A stretch of 64,000 nt of DNA from Gordonia liuliyuniae. Its GTDB lineage: Bacteria > Actinomycetota > Actinomycetes > Mycobacteriales > Mycobacteriaceae. The notes under the pieces were generated by a model. It did not search any database, was not told the origin of the DNA, and worked only from the letters and a program-made list of their open reading frames with translations. This document shows positions 1 through 8,501 of this stretch, one piece after another (the first letter of the stretch is position 1; every line of letters starts with the position of its first letter). The translations under genes and the position numbers were made by a program. Location of the stretch: the NCBI RefSeq assembly GCF_021739025.1, contig NZ_JAKKOT010000007.1, forward strand, positions 124,001 through 188,000, in the 5' to 3' direction.

Positions 1-2
1 CC

Positions 3-719
3 GGCGTGCCGTCGGCGCCCGGTAAGGCCGTCGACAACACCGGCCAAATGATCGTCGTGACCGCGCCGGTCGCGTCGTCGCAGACCGCTACGCTCACCGG
101 ATTCGAGAAAGACGCGGAGGGCGTGTGGAAGCCGGCCGAGGGAATCGGTCCGGTGAAGGCGTACCTCGGCGAGAAGGGCATGGGTAAGGCGCAGGACAAC
201 GTGTACCGCACGCCGCAGGGCACGTTCCCGCTCGACCAGGCTTTCGGCCGCCAGGCGAATCCGGGCACCAAGATGCCGTACTTCCAGGCGAACCAGCAGG
301 ACTGGTGGGATGCGAACCCGAAGTCGCCGACCTACAACCAGCACGTCAAGCAGACGAAGAGCCCCGGCGGCGACAGCGAGAACCTGTACGACATGGGGCC
401 CGTGTACGACTACGCCGTCAACATCAACCACAATCCGACGCGCACCCCGGGCGACGCGTCCGCGATCTTCCTGCACGTCGACAACGGCGAGCCGACGTGG
501 GGCTGCGTCGCGACCGAGCGCCAGACGATGGTCAACATCCTCAAGTGGCTCGACCCGGCGAAGAACCCGAAGATCACGATCGGCGTGAACGTCGACGCGC
601 CCGATCAGGCTCCGAAGGCCGAGACCAGCCCGAACGGTGACGTCCTCGGCGGCCTGCTCGGCAACCTCGCCGCGCTGCTCCCGGACACTCTGCGCTCGCT
701 CATCCCCAGCGGCAGCTGA
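3..719 (+). CDS. L,D-transpeptidase (YkuD-type), 5' end outside window
   Basis: The reading frame is open to the left edge, so the N-terminus with its expected signal sequence is missing; a GTG at 6 is only the first in-window start. The visible 237 residues carry the YkuD-type active-site neighbourhood: a His in FLHVDNG followed by a Cys in PTWGCVA (about residues 158 and 168 of the visible part). The family forms 3-3 peptidoglycan cross-links or anchors outside the membrane. The C-terminal 35 residues are a non-conserved tail. The gene ends just before a strong hairpin shared with the convergent deacetylase gene. The family call is good; the exact paralogue is not determined. Confidence 0.8.
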   Translation, partial: GVPSAPGKAVDNTGQMIVVTAPVASSQTATLTGFEKDAEGVWKPAEGIGPVKAYLGEKGMGKAQDNVYRTPQGTFPLDQAFGRQANPGTKMPYFQANQQDWWDANPKSPTYNQHVKQTKSPGGDSENLYDMGPVYDYAVNINHNPTRTPGDASAIFLHVDNGEPTWGCVATERQTMVNILKWLDPAKNPKITIGVNVDAPDQAPKAETSPNGDVLGGLLGNLAALLPDTLRSLIPSGS

Positions 720-741
720 CGCCGCACCGACCCTTCAGCGA

Positions 742-777
742 CCCGAGGCCGCACGCGATCCCGCGTGCGGCCTCGGG
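742..777. terminator. Bidirectional terminator hairpin
   Basis: A perfect 16-bp inverted repeat (742-757 and 762-777) encloses a 4-nt loop between two convergent genes, the L,D-transpeptidase gene and the PIG-L deacetylase gene. There is no long T-tract, as is usual in high-GC actinobacteria. Confidence 0.85.
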
Positions 778-788
778 GCTTTCTGTCG

Positions 789-1466
789 CTATGCGGTGCC
801 GCGCAGGAGCTCGAATCCGGAGGCGCGAGCGGCGTCGAAATCGTCGATCGGGCGGGTGCCGCGGTCGACCTGGAACGTCGCCTGCTCGACGACGGGTGTC
901 TGTGGGTCGAGGACCTCCAGGTAGACGCGGTGGCATTCGAGTGCGCGGATCGCGGTGTCGGTGAATCCTTCGACGTCGGCGGCGTGCGTGATGTTCGGTC
1001 CGTTGCAGAACAGTGCGCGAGGCGCGGTCTCCAGCGCATCGAACGCTTCGACGACCGCATCGGAGAACTGCATGTGATCGCGCTGGTTGGGCACTCCGGG
1101 CACCCATTCGGGGCCGCCGAACAAGCTGAGGACGATTTCGGGCCGGATGCGCTCGATGGTCTCGGCGACTTTTGCGCGGAGCTCGGGGGTATTGAAGATC
1201 TCGCTGTCGGGGAAGCCCCAGAACTCGACCTCGTCGACGCCGACCACTGCCGCCGACGCGATCTGCTCGCCTTCGCGCAGCGGGCCGCACTCCGCGGGCG
1301 GCATGCCCTGGATTCCTGCTTCTCCGCTGGTGGCGAGCGCGTACACGACTCGCTTGCCCTGTGACGTCCACCGGGCGACGGCAGCCGCCATCCCGTACTC
1401 CGGGTCGTCGGGGTGGGCGACGAGGACGAGAGCGGTCGACCAGTTCTCCGGGAAAATCTCAGTCAT
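789..1466 (-). CDS. PIG-L family deacetylase
   Basis: A 225-residue LmbE/PIG-L fold protein. The N-terminal zinc motif AHPDDPEYG is at about residues 18-26, and the second metal His is plausibly in QRDHMQFSDAV. Family members remove N-acetyl groups from sugars (GlcNAc-inositol in mycothiol synthesis, or related substrates); nothing here fixes the substrate. I chose the ATG at 1466 because the longer frame adds a proline-rich stretch unlike the family. The gene is convergent with the L,D-transpeptidase gene and lies just downstream of the response regulator gene on the same strand, so it may be cotranscribed with the two-component system. Confidence 0.8.
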   Translation of the reverse strand: MTEIFPENWSTALVLVAHPDDPEYGMAAAVARWTSQGKRVVYALATSGEAGIQGMPPAECGPLREGEQIASAAVVGVDEVEFWGFPDSEIFNTPELRAKVAETIERIRPEIVLSLFGGPEWVPGVPNQRDHMQFSDAVVEAFDALETAPRALFCNGPNITHAADVEGFTDTAIRALECHRVYLEVLDPQTPVVEQATFQVDRGTRPIDDFDAARASGFELLRGTA

Positions 1467-1505
1467 GGGCCGAGGGTACGCTGGGCAGGCCGGGCCCGGC
1501 ACCAC

Positions 1506-2135
1506 TTACGGGATGAGACCGCGCTCCCGCGCCGCGGCAAGGACTTTCGTGCGGCTGTTGACGCCGAGCTTGTCGAAGATGTGGACCAGATGCGACTTGA
1601 CCGTCGCCTCCGAGATGAACATCTTGCGAGCGATCTCTCGATTGGACCCGCCGTCGGCGAGACTCTGGATGATCTCGAGTTCCCGCGCGGTGAGGGGCGC
1701 TTCGCGTGAGGTGACGCGGGTCAGCAGCTTGGCAGCGATGGCCGGGCCGAGCACGGTCTCACCGGCGGCAGCGGACCGGATGGCGCCGATCAACGTGTCG
1801 GGCGACGCGTCCTTGAGGAGATAGCCGACGGCACCGGCTTCGACGGCGCGCACGATGTCGGCGTCCGACTGGTACGTGGTCACGATCAGCACCTGCGGTG
1901 GATCGGCGAGCGCACGGATCGCCAGGGTCGCGTACACCCCGTCCGCGGCCGGATCCGCACCGTGCAGCCGCAGGTCCATCAAGACCACGTCGAGACCGAT
2001 CGTCGACGCGATCTCGACGGATTCGGCTGCGGCTGCGGCCTCGGCGACGACGGTGAAGTCGGGAACGGCCCCCAACACGGCGCGCAGACCCGCGCGGACC
2101 ACGGGGTGATCGTCGACGATCATGATGCGGATCAT
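1506..2135 (-). CDS. LuxR/NarL-family response regulator
   Basis: A 209-residue regulator with an N-terminal receiver domain (acidic pocket VDD at residues 7-9, phospho-acceptor Asp54 in VLMDLRL, Lys108 in GYLLKDA) and a C-terminal LuxR-type HTH (LTARELEIIQSLADGGSNREIARKMF region). It should bind DNA when phosphorylated by the sensor kinase encoded immediately upstream. Its ATG at 2135 overlaps the kinase stop codon by one base (TGATG), which indicates translational coupling. The likely target is the divergent ABC transporter operon. Confidence 0.9.
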   Translation of the reverse strand: MIRIMIVDDHPVVRAGLRAVLGAVPDFTVVAEAAAAAESVEIASTIGLDVVLMDLRLHGADPAADGVYATLAIRALADPPQVLIVTTYQSDADIVRAVEAGAVGYLLKDASPDTLIGAIRSAAAGETVLGPAIAAKLLTRVTSREAPLTARELEIIQSLADGGSNREIARKMFISEATVKSHLVHIFDKLGVNSRTKVLAAARERGLIP

Positions 2136-3310
2136 CAGTGCCTTTCGATCGGGACGTTGACGTGGATCGTCGTGCCGTCGGCGGGCGTCGACTCGACGGT
2201 GAGTTCCCCACTGCACGAGCGGATTCGGGCGCGCATCGCGCGAAGGCCGAACCCGCTGCCCGCAGTGTGGTCACCGGCTGGCGACGGATTGTCCGGGTCC
2301 ATGCCCACTCCGTCGTCGACGATGTCCAGGTGCACCTCGCCCGGCAGGTGCGTGAGGGTGACGGCGGCCGACCGGGCGCCCGCATGGCGTCGCACGTTCA
2401 GCAGCGCCTCCTGCACTGTCCGCTGCAGCGCGACCTGCACCGGTTCGGGCAGCGACCCTGGGACACCGTGCTCGGCGAAGACAGTGGGGACTCCGTCGTG
2501 CGACAGCGCCGCGACCTGCTCGGCGAGCGCTCCGGACAGTCCTTCGGCGGGCGACTGCGGTCCGTCGAGACCGCGGAGGAAACGCCGGGACTCGGCGAGC
2601 GCAGTTTGTGCTGTCTCGAGGGCCGTCGCGGTCTGCGACGTGCGCTGCTCAGGTGGCGTCGACGGCGACGTCGCCGCCCGAAGCAACATGATGATGCTGG
2701 CGAGCGACTGCCCGGTGCCGTCGTGGATCTCGCCGCCGAGACGTTCACGTTCGGCCATTACACCGGCGTCGCGTTCACGCTCGGCGAGTTGTTCCCGTGT
2801 CGCGATCAGTTCGTCGACGAGTCGGTCGCGCTCGACCACCATCGTCGTGATCCGGCCGAACGCCTCGGTCACCGCGACCGCGGTCGCGATGCCGATGAGT
2901 GGTCCGATCACGCCGCCGACGGTGAACCTGCCGGTGTCGACGCGCACCGTGGTCACGGCGGTCGCCGCGATCACCACCGCGACGGCGACGGCCACACCGC
3001 GCGGTAGGAAATGCCAGCACAGCATGGCCACCACGAATGCGATCCACACGAAGTCCGACGACACGACGGAGAGCCCGATCCAGCCGGCCGTCAAGATCAG
3101 GACCCACGGGATCACCAGATCGCTTCGGCCGCGGGTGGACCAGACCGCGCCGATCGCGTACCAGACGGCGAACAGGCCTGCGCACACGAGCGTGAGGACA
3201 TGCGTCCGGTCGTCGACGACGGTGTTGGCGACGCCGACGATCATCAGCGTCGTGAACAGGATGTGCCCCGCCCATTCGGCGTAGCGGTCGGTGCTGCGAT
3301 CGTCGGCCAT
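2135..3310 (-). CDS. Sensor histidine kinase (NarL-type, HisKA_3)
   Basis: A 391-residue membrane sensor kinase. About five hydrophobic segments fill residues 16-150, followed by a short coiled linker, a HisKA_3 dimerisation helix with phospho-acceptor His196 in GGEIHDGTGQ, and a HATPase domain with NVRRHAGA, DDGVGMD and GFGLRAMRARI. No large extracellular domain is visible, so it probably senses a membrane or envelope signal, as DesK- and LiaS-like kinases do. I chose the ATG at 3310, which gives a short cytoplasmic N-terminus; the longer frame adds 77 Arg-rich residues that look non-coding. It is divergent from the ABC permease gene. Confidence 0.9.
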   Translation of the reverse strand: MADDRSTDRYAEWAGHILFTTLMIVGVANTVVDDRTHVLTLVCAGLFAVWYAIGAVWSTRGRSDLVIPWVLILTAGWIGLSVVSSDFVWIAFVVAMLCWHFLPRGVAVAVAVVIAATAVTTVRVDTGRFTVGGVIGPLIGIATAVAVTEAFGRITTMVVERDRLVDELIATREQLAERERDAGVMAERERLGGEIHDGTGQSLASIIMLLRAATSPSTPPEQRTSQTATALETAQTALAESRRFLRGLDGPQSPAEGLSGALAEQVAALSHDGVPTVFAEHGVPGSLPEPVQVALQRTVQEALLNVRRHAGARSAAVTLTHLPGEVHLDIVDDGVGMDPDNPSPAGDHTAGSGFGLRAMRARIRSCSGELTVESTPADGTTIHVNVPIERH

Positions 3311-3492
3311 GTCTCCCAGTATCGCTGTGATCCGGTGCGGGCTGCGACGTCTACACCTTTCGATGGATGCCGCGTCGCCGATAGGTGGAGCCGAAAGTGG
3401 GAATCCGGGGCGATGCCGGGGGAGGGGGCTGCACGACAAGCTTGAGTAGTCCCGGCGAACTGCTGGGCGAGCAGCTCTCAGGAGGATTCGAC

Positions 3493-4488
3493 GTGTATAT
3501 CGGCTGGCGCGAGATACGCGACGCCAAAGGAAGATTCGCACTGATCAGCGGTGTGATCGCACTGCTGTCTCTGATGGTGGTCATGCTGTCGGCGTTGACT
3601 TCGGGACTCGATGCGGAATCGACGTCGGCGGTCCGTGCACTGCCCGGCGACACGGTGATCACGCAGGCGGCTGCCGGCGGAGAGGCGTCGAGCCTGACCG
3701 ACAGCCGCGTCGGCGACGCAGCGGTCGGGCACGTCCGCGACGACGACCCGCAGGCGACGGTCCTCGGCGTCGCCACCACACGCGTCACCGCAGACGGCCG
3801 TGCGGCCGCCGCAGCGGCGTTCGGATTCAGCGACACCGACGAGGTGACCGTCGACTCCGAGACCGCGGCGTCGCTCGGACTCTCGGCCGGATCGACCGTG
3901 GTCGTCGGTACCGAGAAGGTCCGCGTCGACGAGGTCGCCGACACCGGCAAGTACGCACACACCCCGGTGATCCGCATGCCGTATTCGACGTGGATGTCGG
4001 CGACGGGCCGGGACGCGGCGTCCGCGGTGCTGACAGCGGCCGCCTCCGCGCCGGGAGGGATGGTCGCCACCTCGCACGGCGACGCGATGTCGCTCGTCCC
4101 GGGCTACAAGTCCGAGCATTCGTCGCTGCTGCTCATCCAGGGACTCCTGCTGGCGATCTCGGCGATCGTCGTCTGCGGCTTCTTCGCCGTGTGGACGGGC
4201 CAACGGGTGCGTTCGCTCGCGGTGGTCCGCGCCATGGGCGCCGGCCGCAACTACCTGATTCGCGACGGGCTCGGCCAAGCCGCCGTCGTCCTCTTCGCAG
4301 GCCTGCTGGTGGGTGGGGGAGTCGGCGCGATCGGCGCCGCGATCGCCTCGGGCACCGTGCCCATCGCGTTCGATGCGTGGTCGATGATCGCGCTGCTCGC
4401 GGGCATGGCAGTACTCGGACTGGCGGGTGCGGCGGTCGCCCTACGGCCGCTGGTCAAGGTCGACCCGCTGACCGCACTCAACCGCTGA
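3493..4488 (+). CDS. FtsX-like ABC transporter permease
   Basis: A 331-residue permease. There is one membrane segment near the N-terminus (FALISGVIALLSLMVVML), an extracytoplasmic domain of about 190 residues, then three membrane segments near the C-terminus: the one-plus-three arrangement of FtsX/MacB-type permeases. The GTG at 3493 is preceded by AGGAGG at 3480-3485 with good spacing, so the longer upstream frame is rejected. It pairs with the ATPase encoded 37 bp downstream. Such exporters often move peptides or lipids or act mechanically rather than import solutes. The divergent two-component system suggests an inducible envelope-stress or peptide-detoxification module (inference). Confidence 0.85.
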   Translation: MYIGWREIRDAKGRFALISGVIALLSLMVVMLSALTSGLDAESTSAVRALPGDTVITQAAAGGEASSLTDSRVGDAAVGHVRDDDPQATVLGVATTRVTADGRAAAAAAFGFSDTDEVTVDSETAASLGLSAGSTVVVGTEKVRVDEVADTGKYAHTPVIRMPYSTWMSATGRDAASAVLTAAASAPGGMVATSHGDAMSLVPGYKSEHSSLLLIQGLLLAISAIVVCGFFAVWTGQRVRSLAVVRAMGAGRNYLIRDGLGQAAVVLFAGLLVGGGVGAIGAAIASGTVPIAFDAWSMIALLAGMAVLGLAGAAVALRPLVKVDPLTALNR

Positions 4489-4525
4489 CTCCTCCCTCGA
4501 TCCACTTCTCAGCAAGGAGCTGCCG

Positions 4526-5212
4526 ATGTCTCTCGTACTCGACAACGTCACACTCACCTACCCGGACGGCGACCGTGACCGCGTGCTGGCCGTCGACGGC
4601 GTCAGCCTCTCCGCGCCCCGCGGTCGCCTCGTCGGCCTCACCGGCCCGTCCGGCTGCGGCAAGTCCAGCGTCCTCTCGGTTGCGGGAACGCTCATCACCC
4701 CCGACTCCGGTCATGTGGAGGTCGCAGGCGCGACGGTGGAGGACCTCGACGCAGAGGACCGTGCACGACTGCGCCGTGAACAGGTCGGTTTCGTGTTCCA
4801 GCACGACAACCTGCTGCCCGAGCTGACCGCGCTCGAACAGGTCCTCCTGCCCGTCCACCTGGCCGGGGGTCGGCCGAGCCGCCACCGGGCTCGTGCCCGG
4901 GCTCTACTCGCCGACGTCGGGCTCGCCGATGCGGTGGACCGTCGTCCCGGTCAGTTGTCCGGCGGTATGCGGCAGCGCGTGAACATCGCCCGCGCCCTGA
5001 TGGGGGAGCCCGCCGTGCTGCTCGCGGACGAGCCGACGTCGGCTCTCGACTCGCACCGTGCCGCAGAGATGATCGACCTTCTCGTGCGCCTGGTGTCCGA
5101 GCACGACGTGGCCGCGCTGTTCGTCACCCACGACATGCGGGCGCTCGACGACGCCGACGAGGTGGTCCGCATGCTCGACGGGCAGGTCGCCGAACTCACG
5201 CACGCACGGTAG
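4526..5212 (+). CDS. ABC transporter ATP-binding protein (MacB/LolD type)
   Basis: A 228-residue nucleotide-binding subunit with Walker A GPSGCGKS (residues 40-47), a Q-loop in VGFVFQHDN, signature LSGGMRQR (about 144-151), Walker B VLLADE (164-169) and an H-loop in FVTHDMRAL. It energises the FtsX-like permease encoded immediately upstream. The start follows AAGGAG at proper distance. The length matches the MacB/LolD group. Confidence 0.93.
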   Translation: MSLVLDNVTLTYPDGDRDRVLAVDGVSLSAPRGRLVGLTGPSGCGKSSVLSVAGTLITPDSGHVEVAGATVEDLDAEDRARLRREQVGFVFQHDNLLPELTALEQVLLPVHLAGGRPSRHRARARALLADVGLADAVDRRPGQLSGGMRQRVNIARALMGEPAVLLADEPTSALDSHRAAEMIDLLVRLVSEHDVAALFVTHDMRALDDADEVVRMLDGQVAELTHAR

Positions 5213-5386
5213 GCGACTCGAGAAGACAGCCGTCGTGACGCGCGGATCAGGTGTCGGGACGTAGAAGCGCCAGAACTCATCTCGCTGAGAGTAGGCCGTC
5301 AAACTCGCATATGAGGACTTGCTCGTGAGTGCCCCGATATACGGTGTGAAAGCTCGTAGGCTGCGGCGCGACTGAGTGAGGATTCT

Positions 5387-6517
5387 GTGGACGACCAAAC
5401 CACCACGACACGGGTCAAAGCAGTTGGGGTCACCCTGTCGATCGCCCTCGGGGTTCTCGCATTTGTCGCGCCGTGGGTCCGTGTCTCCGTGGACGGCGAG
5501 GACCTGTTCGCGTTGACGTTGTCGCATCGTGTGCTCGACGCGGTACCGTTCTTCGACGGCGCTCCCAGCGGATCGCCTTGGTGGGGAATCGCTTTCGCGG
5601 TCGTCGCGGCGTGCACCGCGTTAGCTGTGCTGAACGCGGCCACCGCGACCGATGCGTCGACGGCCGCCCGCAGCGGGGGAGCGGCGTTCGCTGTCGGCCT
5701 GCTCGCCAGCTTGATCAGGCGGGCCGCTGGCCTCGACCTCGCCATTCCCGACGAGTCGCCGGTGGACGTTCACATGGCGTGGGGTTTCTGGGTAGCGGTG
5801 GCGTCCGCGGTCGGACTCGTCGTGGTGCCGTGGTTCGTCGGCGGCGGATCTGAGGAGGACGAGAGTTCGCGGGGCGCGAGCAAGCTCGTCGGCGTCGGCC
5901 TCAGCGCGGCGACGGTCATCCTACTGATCGGGACGGTCGTCGATGCGAACAACGACGACGACGACGCGTCGGACACCGCGACACAAGACCACACGTCCAG
6001 CGACTCATCGGCTGGGCGGGTCAAGGCGGATCCGTTCGACGTCGGACGCTCCGATAACGACGACGAGGCCTCCGGGGTGCCGGACTCGCACGAACCGCAG
6101 CTCGCCCCTGAAGCGGGGAGCGAGATTGAACTGGAACCGGAGACGTTTCCGAGCCCGCCTGTCGCCGACGTCAGTGGCGGAGAATGGCAGCGTGGCGGCC
6201 CGTACCCGACGGGACCCGCGTGCGAACTGGACCGACGAAACGCGAACACGAAGTACACGACGTCATCGGACTGTTTCACGTACGAGAGCTCGTATTACTA
6301 CTGGGCATACGTGAAAGAGCCGAGCCGGACGCCGGTGACCACGCCGATGCCAGGGCCGCCGACTGACAATCCAGTGAGCGGCGGACAGTGGCAGTACATG
6401 GGGCCGTACGCCTCGCTCTGGACCTGCGAGCAGGGCCAGCAGGAGTACACGAGCTATTCGATGTCGACTTGCTTCATGCACGAGGGGCAGGCCTACTTCT
6501 GGATCTATGTGAAGTGA
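5387..6517 (+). CDS. Unknown membrane protein with two C-terminal Cys repeats
   Basis: A 376-residue protein of no family I recognise. There are four hydrophobic segments within the first 190 residues, then a low-complexity acidic Asp/Ser linker (about 190-260), then two tandem modules of about 47 residues (about 263-310 and 329-376). Each module begins GG-x-WQ-x-x-GPY, contains two cysteines and ends W-x-YVK or F-W-IYVK. The topology suggests a membrane anchor with a displayed repeat region, each module possibly holding one disulphide. The GTG at 5387 follows a GAGTGAGG stretch. The 174 bp upstream hold no gene. It is convergent with glpX. Confidence 0.75.
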   Translation: MDDQTTTTRVKAVGVTLSIALGVLAFVAPWVRVSVDGEDLFALTLSHRVLDAVPFFDGAPSGSPWWGIAFAVVAACTALAVLNAATATDASTAARSGGAAFAVGLLASLIRRAAGLDLAIPDESPVDVHMAWGFWVAVASAVGLVVVPWFVGGGSEEDESSRGASKLVGVGLSAATVILLIGTVVDANNDDDDASDTATQDHTSSDSSAGRVKADPFDVGRSDNDDEASGVPDSHEPQLAPEAGSEIELEPETFPSPPVADVSGGEWQRGGPYPTGPACELDRRNANTKYTTSSDCFTYESSYYYWAYVKEPSRTPVTTPMPGPPTDNPVSGGQWQYMGPYASLWTCEQGQQEYTSYSMSTCFMHEGQAYFWIYVK

Positions 6518-6598
6518 CCTGCCGCCCGTATACGACCCTCCGGCTCGCCAGCTGCACAGCGGAGCACCACGAACCGTCGAGGAATTGGCGGCGGAGGA

Positions 6599-7588
6599 CT
6601 AGATGTCCAGTCGCGCGTACTCGCGGAGCTTGGACGTCTGGTGGACGGCCTCGACGGTGCGGATGGTGCCCGACCGGGAGCGCATGACGAGCGAACGCGT
6701 CGTCGCGCCGTTCGGGCGGTAGGTGACGCCGCGGAGCATGTCGCCGTTGGTGACGCCGGTCGCGCAGAAGAAGGAGTTCTCGCCGCCGACCAGGATGTCG
6801 TTGGTCAGCACGCGGTCCAGGTCGTGTCCGGCGTCGATCGCCTTCTGGCGTTCGGCGTCGTCCGTCGGCCACAGCTTGCCCTGGATCTCGCCGCCCATGC
6901 ACTTCATGGCGACCGCGCTGATGATTCCCTCGGGGGTTCCGCCGATGCCCATCAGCATGTCGACGGTGCTGTAATCGCCTGCGGCGGCGACCGCGCCCGC
7001 GACGTCGCCGTCGGAGATCAGCCGGATCTTCGCGCCCGCCTCGCGGATCTGCGAGAGGAGATCGGCGTGACGCGGACGGTCCAAGACGACGACGGTCATG
7101 TCGGCGACGTCGATGCCCTTCGCGGCAGCCACCGAGTTGATGTTCCACTCGACCGACTGGTTGATGTCGATGGCGCCCTTGGCCGCCGGCCCGACTGCGA
7201 TCTTGTCCATGTAGAACACGGCGGACGGGTCGAACATCGTGCCGCGCTCGGAGACCGCGATGACCGCGATCGAGTTCGGCCGACCCTCCGCCATCAACGT
7301 GGTCCCGTCGATCGGGTCGACCGCGACGTCCACCTCGGGGCCCTCACCGTTACCGACGACCTCGCCGTTGTACAGCATCGGCGCCTCGTCCTTCTCGCCC
7401 TCACCGATGACGACGGTGCCGCGCATCGAGACAGTGGAGAGGAGTTCGCGCATCGCGTCGACCGCGGCGCCGTCGCCGCCGTTCTTGTCGCCGCGACCCA
7501 CCCAGCGTCCGGCCGCGAGAGCTGCGGCCTCAGTGACGCGGACGAGTTCCATCGCGAGATTGCGGTCGGGGGCTTGCTTCGTCGACAT
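6599..7588 (-). CDS. glpX: Class II fructose-1,6-bisphosphatase
   Basis: A 329-residue GlpX enzyme that hydrolyses fructose-1,6-bisphosphate to fructose-6-phosphate in gluconeogenesis. It shows the metal/phosphate motif [12 protein letters not shown] and the [11 protein letters not shown] segment typical of the class II fold. The ATG at 7588 gives an N-terminus like actinobacterial homologues; the upstream alternative adds seven residues. It is divergent from the DUF4245 gene, the same arrangement as Rv1099c/Rv1100. In actinobacteria this is usually the main FBPase. Confidence 0.95.
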   Translation of the reverse strand: MSTKQAPDRNLAMELVRVTEAAALAAGRWVGRGDKNGGDGAAVDAMRELLSTVSMRGTVVIGEGEKDEAPMLYNGEVVGNGEGPEVDVAVDPIDGTTLMAEGRPNSIAVIAVSERGTMFDPSAVFYMDKIAVGPAAKGAIDINQSVEWNINSVAAAKGIDVADMTVVVLDRPRHADLLSQIREAGAKIRLISDGDVAGAVAAAGDYSTVDMLMGIGGTPEGIISAVAMKCMGGEIQGKLWPTDDAERQKAIDAGHDLDRVLTNDILVGGENSFFCATGVTNGDMLRGVTYRPNGATTRSLVMRSRSGTIRTVEAVHQTSKLREYARLDI

Positions 7589-7682
7589 GGGTCTCCGCTC
7601 GTTAGGCACAACTCAGACCTGGACATTCTTTCACGCACAGTCGGCGACCCGCGCCTCAGGGTGTCGTCGGTGCTGATGGATA

Positions 7683-8273
7683 ATGGCAGGCATGGCCGAC
7701 AAACCCAGGATCCTGCAAGACGGCAAGGACCTCATCTGGTCGCTCATCGCCCTGGGCGTGATCATCCTCGTCGTCGCCGGGGTCGCAGGCAGCTGCAGTT
7801 GGGGTTTCGGGTCGGACGCCACCGAGCAGAACGTCCCGCACTTCGACGTCTCCGAAGGGCTCCGCGCCGACGCCAACACCATGGGCTTCCCGATCCGGGA
7901 CCCGAAGGTGCCGAACGACTGGCAGGCCAATTCCGGTTCCACCCAGGAGATCGCCGAGACGATCTCCAGCAACGTCGGCTGGATCACCGACGGCGGCGCC
8001 TACGTCCAACTCACGCAGACCGACGCCACCGAAGAATCGTTGATGCGCAAACTCCTCGGCGACGACACCTCCGGCAACGGAACCCGCGACATCGGCGGCC
8101 AGATGTGGGTCACCTACGAGAACCTCGAACACCAGAAGGCGTGGATCGTCGATCTCGGCAACGTCCGGATCGGTGTCAAGAGCCGCGGCAAGGACGACTC
8201 CATGCAGACTCTCGCCGAAGCGGTCCTCGCGGCGAAACCGCTCGCAGCCGACCGGCCGATGCCGACGGGCTAG
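7683..8273 (+). CDS. DUF4245 membrane-anchored protein (Rv1100 type)
   Basis: A 196-residue protein with a short cytoplasmic N-terminus, one membrane helix (about residues 18-40, LIWSLIALGVIILVVAGVAG) and an extracytoplasmic domain of about 150 residues containing WQANSGST and GGQMWVTYENL, matching DUF4245 proteins found between glpX and xseB in mycobacteria. The function is unknown. An in-frame ATG three codons downstream (7692) is an equally good start. It is convergent with xseB, with only 9 bp between. Confidence 0.85.
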   Translation: MAGMADKPRILQDGKDLIWSLIALGVIILVVAGVAGSCSWGFGSDATEQNVPHFDVSEGLRADANTMGFPIRDPKVPNDWQANSGSTQEIAETISSNVGWITDGGAYVQLTQTDATEESLMRKLLGDDTSGNGTRDIGGQMWVTYENLEHQKAWIVDLGNVRIGVKSRGKDDSMQTLAEAVLAAKPLAADRPMPTG

Positions 8274-8282
8274 CTGGCCCGG

Positions 8283-8501
8283 TCAGTCGTCCTCGTCGGC
8301 GGGGTTGAGCGCGGCTTCGATACGGCTGCGGGCGCCCTCCAGGTGGGCGGTGCAGCGGGCGGCGAGCGCTTCGCCGCGCTCCCACAGGGCGAGTGACTCG
8401 TCGAGACCGAGGCCGCCGCGCTCGAGTGCGGTGACGACCTCCGACAGTTCGTTTCGCGCGTCCTCGTAAGCGAGTTCGTCGACGGGGGCGGGTTCGGTCA
8501 T
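8283..8501 (-). CDS. xseB: Exodeoxyribonuclease VII small subunit
   Basis: A 72-residue protein with the family signature in [32 protein letters not shown]. It assembles in several copies on XseA to form exonuclease VII, which trims single-stranded DNA from both ends. Its ATG overlaps the xseA stop (ATGA, 8498-8501), so the two are translationally coupled. The normal length is 70-80 residues. Confidence 0.95.
   Translation of the reverse strand: MTEPAPVDELAYEDARNELSEVVTALERGGLGLDESLALWERGEALAARCTAHLEGARSRIEAALNPADEDD

Noticed and set aside
1962-3284. 440-codon plus-strand ORF opposite the two-component system
   Set aside because: Antisense to clear kinase and regulator motifs; Ser/Arg/Thr-rich nonsense.
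6641-8308. 555-codon plus-strand ORF across glpX and the DUF4245 gene
   Set aside because: Runs antisense through glpX and out of frame through DUF4245; composition is shadow-like.
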